NCBI GenBank assembly: GCA_030159075.1
Contig: BROG01000072.1
Coordinates: forward strand, 1,632,001-1,696,000
Length of the DNA stretch: 64,000 nt
Direction: 5' to 3'
Source: Atrina japonica
Taxonomy: Eukaryota > Mollusca > Bivalvia > Pterioida > Pinnidae
Shown: positions 60,443 through 64,000 of the stretch, one piece after another
Layout of the letters: each line of letters starts with the position of its first letter
Numbering within the stretch: position 1 is the first letter of the stretch
Notes under the pieces: model-generated
What the model was told of the DNA's origin: nothing
The model's database searches: none
The model's input: only the letters and a program-made list of their open reading frames with translations
Made by a program: the position numbers and the translations under genes

Positions 60443-60764
60443 GTTGTGTTTGCATTGAATCAAACGCTTTATCAACACGAAGTGTCGAGATCTGCTAAAA
60501 GACAAATGCGTTACACAACAGAGGATTTAATACATCATTACAACTGTGGTGATCTTAACGCAATAATTTTTAATCACGATAGTGCTCCTGTGCCAAATTT
60601 AGTCAATAACTCACTTCCTCCACAAGACTTACAAACTGCCAAATTGATCGATGAATATTTCCGTGATGAACTTATAAATAAACGAAATGAAAGAATGGCA
60701 GAACGGGTAATAAATCTTCTTAAAGCACATCCACACAAAAGTTTCTTCTTTGCATTTGGTGCCG
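60443..60764 (+). CDS. TIKI: TIKI-type Wnt metalloprotease, exon 3
   Basis: Encodes residues 219-325 plus the first base of codon 326. It follows exon 2 without a gap ([15 protein letters not shown]). Family-like segments in order: NQT (Asn224, glycosylation sequon), [15 protein letters not shown] with Cys253, VNNSLPP (Asn273 sequon), [20 protein letters not shown] with the RNE/R cluster at 299-302 typical of TraB/TIKI proteins, and [10 protein letters not shown], the start of the second metal-binding GxxH motif. Acceptor TTATTTTTGCAG; donor GCCG|GTGAGTGT in phase 1, splitting the second Gly codon of GAG-H. The His and the rest of the protein (variable tail and membrane anchor in vertebrates) must be in an exon beyond 64000. 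Frame intact. Confidence 0.97.
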
Positions 60765-60890
60765 GTGAGTGTAAACTTTTCTTATAGATGTAGATATTTT
60801 TGTTTATTTTAGTATGTTGTCTTTGATAATGATAAATTAGCATTAATATTATAGTCACTACACCGACATGTACATGATAACCTCCAAAAT

Positions 60891-61100
60891 GGTGCCACTG
60901 TGACCGAGTGGTTAAAGCATCCCGCATTGAACCATAAAGTCTCTAACTTCTGGTCAGCACAGATTTGGCAGTTTACTTGCAGAAAGCTGGTGGTTTCTTC
61001 CCAGGTACATTGTAACCAGGACCAATAAAACTGCCTGCCACCATTTAACTGAAATATTGTTGAGTGTGGCATAAAATACCATTCAAAATTCTAAAAAAAA
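60891..61100 (+). mobile_element. tRNA-derived SINE, family S1
   Basis: Head GGTGCCACTGTGACCGAGTG then GTTAAAGC (A box). Body GTTTACTTGCAGAAAGCTGG, CAGGTACATTGTAACC, CTGCCTGCCACCATTTAACT, TGTTGAGTGTGGCATAAAAT, ending ACCATTCAAAATTC and an A run. The central GTGAGAAAG part is deleted. It begins 127 bp after the exon 3 donor. Confidence 0.85.
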
Positions 61101-61703
61101 AGCCTCCAAAACATAAGTAAAGAAAAGCTTGTTTTACTGTAAATTTGTGGGTTTTTTCCACACCCAATAATTTTTTCTTTTATAAAGAGGTGGCCTCTTG
61201 TTACTGGATAACGTAAGGTGTAATGTACTCAAAATAAGACCTCTGATCCACTGCACGTTAAGTGGCCAACTCCCCGCCTATTGGGGATACAGCAATGTAG
61301 GGTTCTACGCTGACCAGAGATGTGCTGTGCCACTCAGCCATGTAGTCCTCTTAGATAAAATAAATACAAATACTGGTAGAAAAAAACCCTTGTTCATAAT
61401 TGTGTCTAGAACATTAAGTGGAAAACTGACAGTTATATTTATATACATCTATATTTAAATATGGTATGCTGAAATAAGTGGTTTGTATACATTCAGTCAT
61501 TGTGTTATGATTATTTGTACAAAAAATATATCTGCTTCATAGAGTCTTGAATTCTTTGATATTATAATCTATCATGTCATTTATAAGTATAGTACAGGAT
61601 TATCTTTGGTCAGTAAAGTTCATACCAGGCATTACAAGGTCTTTAATATATAAAAGTTTAATTTATAGAAATATATATATAAAAAAAAGAACTTGACCAC
61701 TGA

Positions 61704-62288
61704 TAGACCCATTTCTAAGTACCAGACAAGGCACACCAAACAGCTAATGTTGAAATGATAGTCTCAGTTCTTATACAGACCCACTTCTAAAAGTACAAGA
61801 CAAGGCACACCAAACAGCTAATGTTGAAATGATAGTCTCAGCTCCTATACAGACCCACTTCTAAAAGTACAAGACAAGGCACACCAAACAGCTAATGTTG
61901 AAATGATAGTCTCAGATCCTATACAGACCCACTTCTAAAAGTACAAGACAAGGCACACCAAACAGCTAATGTTGAAATGATAGTCTCAGCTCCTATACAT
62001 ACCCACTTCTAAAAACAAGACAAGGCACTTACAGCTAATGTTGAAATGATAGTCTCAGTTCCTTACAGACCCACTTCTAAAAGTAAAGACAAGGCACATT
62101 CAAACAGCTAATGTTTGATGATAGTCTCAGCTCCTATATGACCCACTTCTAAAAGTACAAGACAAGGCACACCAAACAGCTAATGTTGAAATGATAGTCT
62201 CAGATCCTATACAGACCCACTTCTAAAAGTACAAGACAAGGCACACCAAACAGCTAATGTTGAAATGATAGTCTCAGCTCCTATACAT
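61704..62288. repeat. 74-bp tandem array, about eight copies
   Basis: The unit is CAGCTAATGTTGAAATGATA, GTCTCAGCTCCTATACAGAC, CCACTTCTAAAAGTACAAGA, CAAGGCACACCAAA. Six or so units are nearly identical; the units around 62000-62130 carry small deletions. CAGCTAATGTT also begins the core of the 28.9-kb array unit, but the rest differs. Confidence 0.95.
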
Positions 62289-62718
62289 AAAACTGTAGAC
62301 TTAAAAATACTATTAAAAACACTATGTTCCTTCCCCAAGGTTTTCAAATAGAAAAACAGTCTTGATTCTACCAATTGAATGTCCAAAGCATGAGCCTTTG
62401 TTGTGGCAGGTGCAGCTTATAAAAGAACTAGGAAATAGTGTCTCAGGGGACAATTAAAGTGCTGTTTCCCTAATACCTATGCAATAACTGTATACATGTC
62501 ATTGGGCCACTTTTTAAAAATTATGTTTGATGTTCTGTCCATGCCTCAGGTTCTGGGTTGGAGGTAGGCAAATTATTGGGGTTTTTTCAAGAAAAGGAAA
62601 TAAAAATTTTAACAAGAAAGGTGTGCTTTAATAACTGCCTCATTCTCTGTATACATTTTTATTACAATGTAAATCCTGGCATATACAGTTAATGTGAAGA
62701 AAGATTGATATGTATATT

Positions 62719-62721
<3 letters not shown>

Positions 62722-62782
<61 letters not shown>
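62722..62782. repeat. (AT)n microsatellite
   Basis: An uninterrupted AT run of about 60 bp, followed by a TACGGTATATAC flank. Confidence 0.95.
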
Positions 62783-62783
<1 letters not shown>

Positions 62784-64000
62784 GGTATATACACATTGTA
62801 TATTCTAAGCTCACCTGGTCTAGGAAGGAGCTTCAAATTTGTGATTCAAGTGTGTAAACAATATTTCAAAGAAACAAATAAATAAAGATTAGTTGATGGA
62901 ACTGGACCAGAAAAAAAAATCTTTATACAAAAAATGTGGAAAAAATAATTTGGGCGGCAGCATTTTGGGTGGGTAGGCAGGCAACATCAAACAATTGAAA
63001 TTTATTTTAGGCCTTGGCATAAGTCCATAGCACAGGTCAAAATCTTAAGCACTTCACCTGGAGCTGATATCATCTCCATGCTACAGATTAGACAGAGAAA
63101 GGTATATCAACTTTGAGCCAAAGATATAGTAACTAACAAACAAATGATATACTTATGATATACAAATGTATACACATCATACTCAACCCAGTAAGTGCCC
63201 ATGTTCATATAAGTGCACCTCCCCCTAGTTCAGATTTACTCACCTATTTTTACACAGGATTTAGTATCTTCTCTAGCCACATGCTGAGGAGATGTGGACT
63301 AGAAAAATGCAAGTAACAGTTTATCTCAAATCCCCACAACAGAAGAATAATGATAGATGTCCTTAAACAGTTCATATATCACCTTATAAAAAATTAACTG
63401 CTTTACATCAGTCGACAATTATTTGCTCCCAATAAGTGCCCACCCCTTTTTCCTATTTTTTTGTAGAGTCCTGTGCACTTAATGGATCAAATACTGAATG
63501 TAGTATCCTGTTATAAGACTAGTAACTTTACAGGTAATAAATGATATAGTGTATCTGATACATGTAATTCTTTTCTTGTTCCCAGTCAGTAGATTATTCT
63601 CCCATTATTTGCCTCTGTGTGATACATAAATTCCCAATAAAAAACACAGCAGAAAATTACTTTTTTTCCCAAAATATCTTAGATTCCTCAGAGTATTACC
63701 TGAACCAGAAATTATGCAACAAGCAACATCTAATTTGTACAAATAATAAACGTGTGATGAATAAGAATTAATATTTCATTATTCAAATTACACAATTCTA
63801 TTTGCTAAACACTGGTAACATATTTGTCTTCTTTTTTTTTTCATTGTTGATCATTCGCAGTTTGTAAATTGAATTAATTTTTTCCGAATTTACTGTGGGA
63901 GATATGTATAATGAGATTAGTGCTTTATTCTACAAAATATTTAAAGGGAAGATTTTTACAGATGTTATGACACCAGTAACGTTAGTCTTTTAATGATTTG

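Larger units (their letters stand above)
60765..64000 (+). other. TIKI intron 3, 5' part (runs off the window)
   Basis: Donor GTGAGTGT, phase 1. I looked for an AG-preceded frame continuing with the expected His-Phe after the split Gly codon and found none before the window end, so the intron is at least 3.2 kb. It contains a SINE (60891), a 74-bp array (61704), an AT microsatellite (62722) and otherwise featureless AT-rich sequence from 62800 to 64000. Confidence 0.85.

Noticed and set aside
60574..60927. 117-codon minus-strand frame
   Set aside because: It is the antisense shadow of TIKI exon 3 plus intron and SINE sequence.

Overview
The window looks like animal nuclear DNA from a lophotrochozoan, most likely a bivalve mollusc. 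It is AT-rich, has short exons separated by very long introns, carries abundant tRNA-derived SINEs and small inverted-repeat elements, is full of ACATGT-type words, and shows no prokaryotic gene organisation. The species call is an inference from texture; the animal origin rests on the one gene that can be identified.

That gene is a plus-strand TIKI-type Wnt metalloprotease (TRABD2 family, TraB/PrgY superfamily). Three coding exons are visible. Exon 1 (11537-11629) encodes a signal peptide. Exon 2 (20764-21324) holds the first catalytic GxxH motif. Exon 3 (60443-60764) ends inside the second GxxH motif. All junctions are GT-AG, the first two introns are phase 0, and the reading frame is continuous for 325 codons. 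The remaining exons (catalytic His, C-terminal region and predicted membrane anchor) lie beyond 64000. Intron 1 is 9.1 kb and intron 2 is 39.1 kb. A CpG-rich stretch with a CCAAT motif and upstream ORFs (about 11150-11536) is the probable promoter and 5' UTR.

Layout: 1-1182 is a 27-bp satellite cut by the window edge. 1183-11149 is intergenic, with SINEs, a large hairpin element and no recognisable gene. 11150-11629 is the promoter and exon 1. Intron 1 carries a 1.9-kb 33/28-bp tandem array and several MITE-like elements. Exon 2 follows. Intron 2 is a dense patchwork of at least eight families of short inverted-repeat elements, two SINE families, about nine tandem arrays and many microsatellites, including a 47-nt poly-G run. 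Exon 3 follows, then 3.2 kb of intron 3 with a SINE and a 74-bp tandem array.

The most interesting pattern is non-genic. Several tandem arrays (28.9, 36.8, 43.8 and 58.2 kb) are internal pieces of dispersed transposable elements that have been tandemly amplified in place, with the element's ends still recognisable on one or both sides. The long TIKI introns therefore record repeated conversion of dispersed elements into local satellites. Apart from TIKI, I recognise no protein-coding gene in the window.
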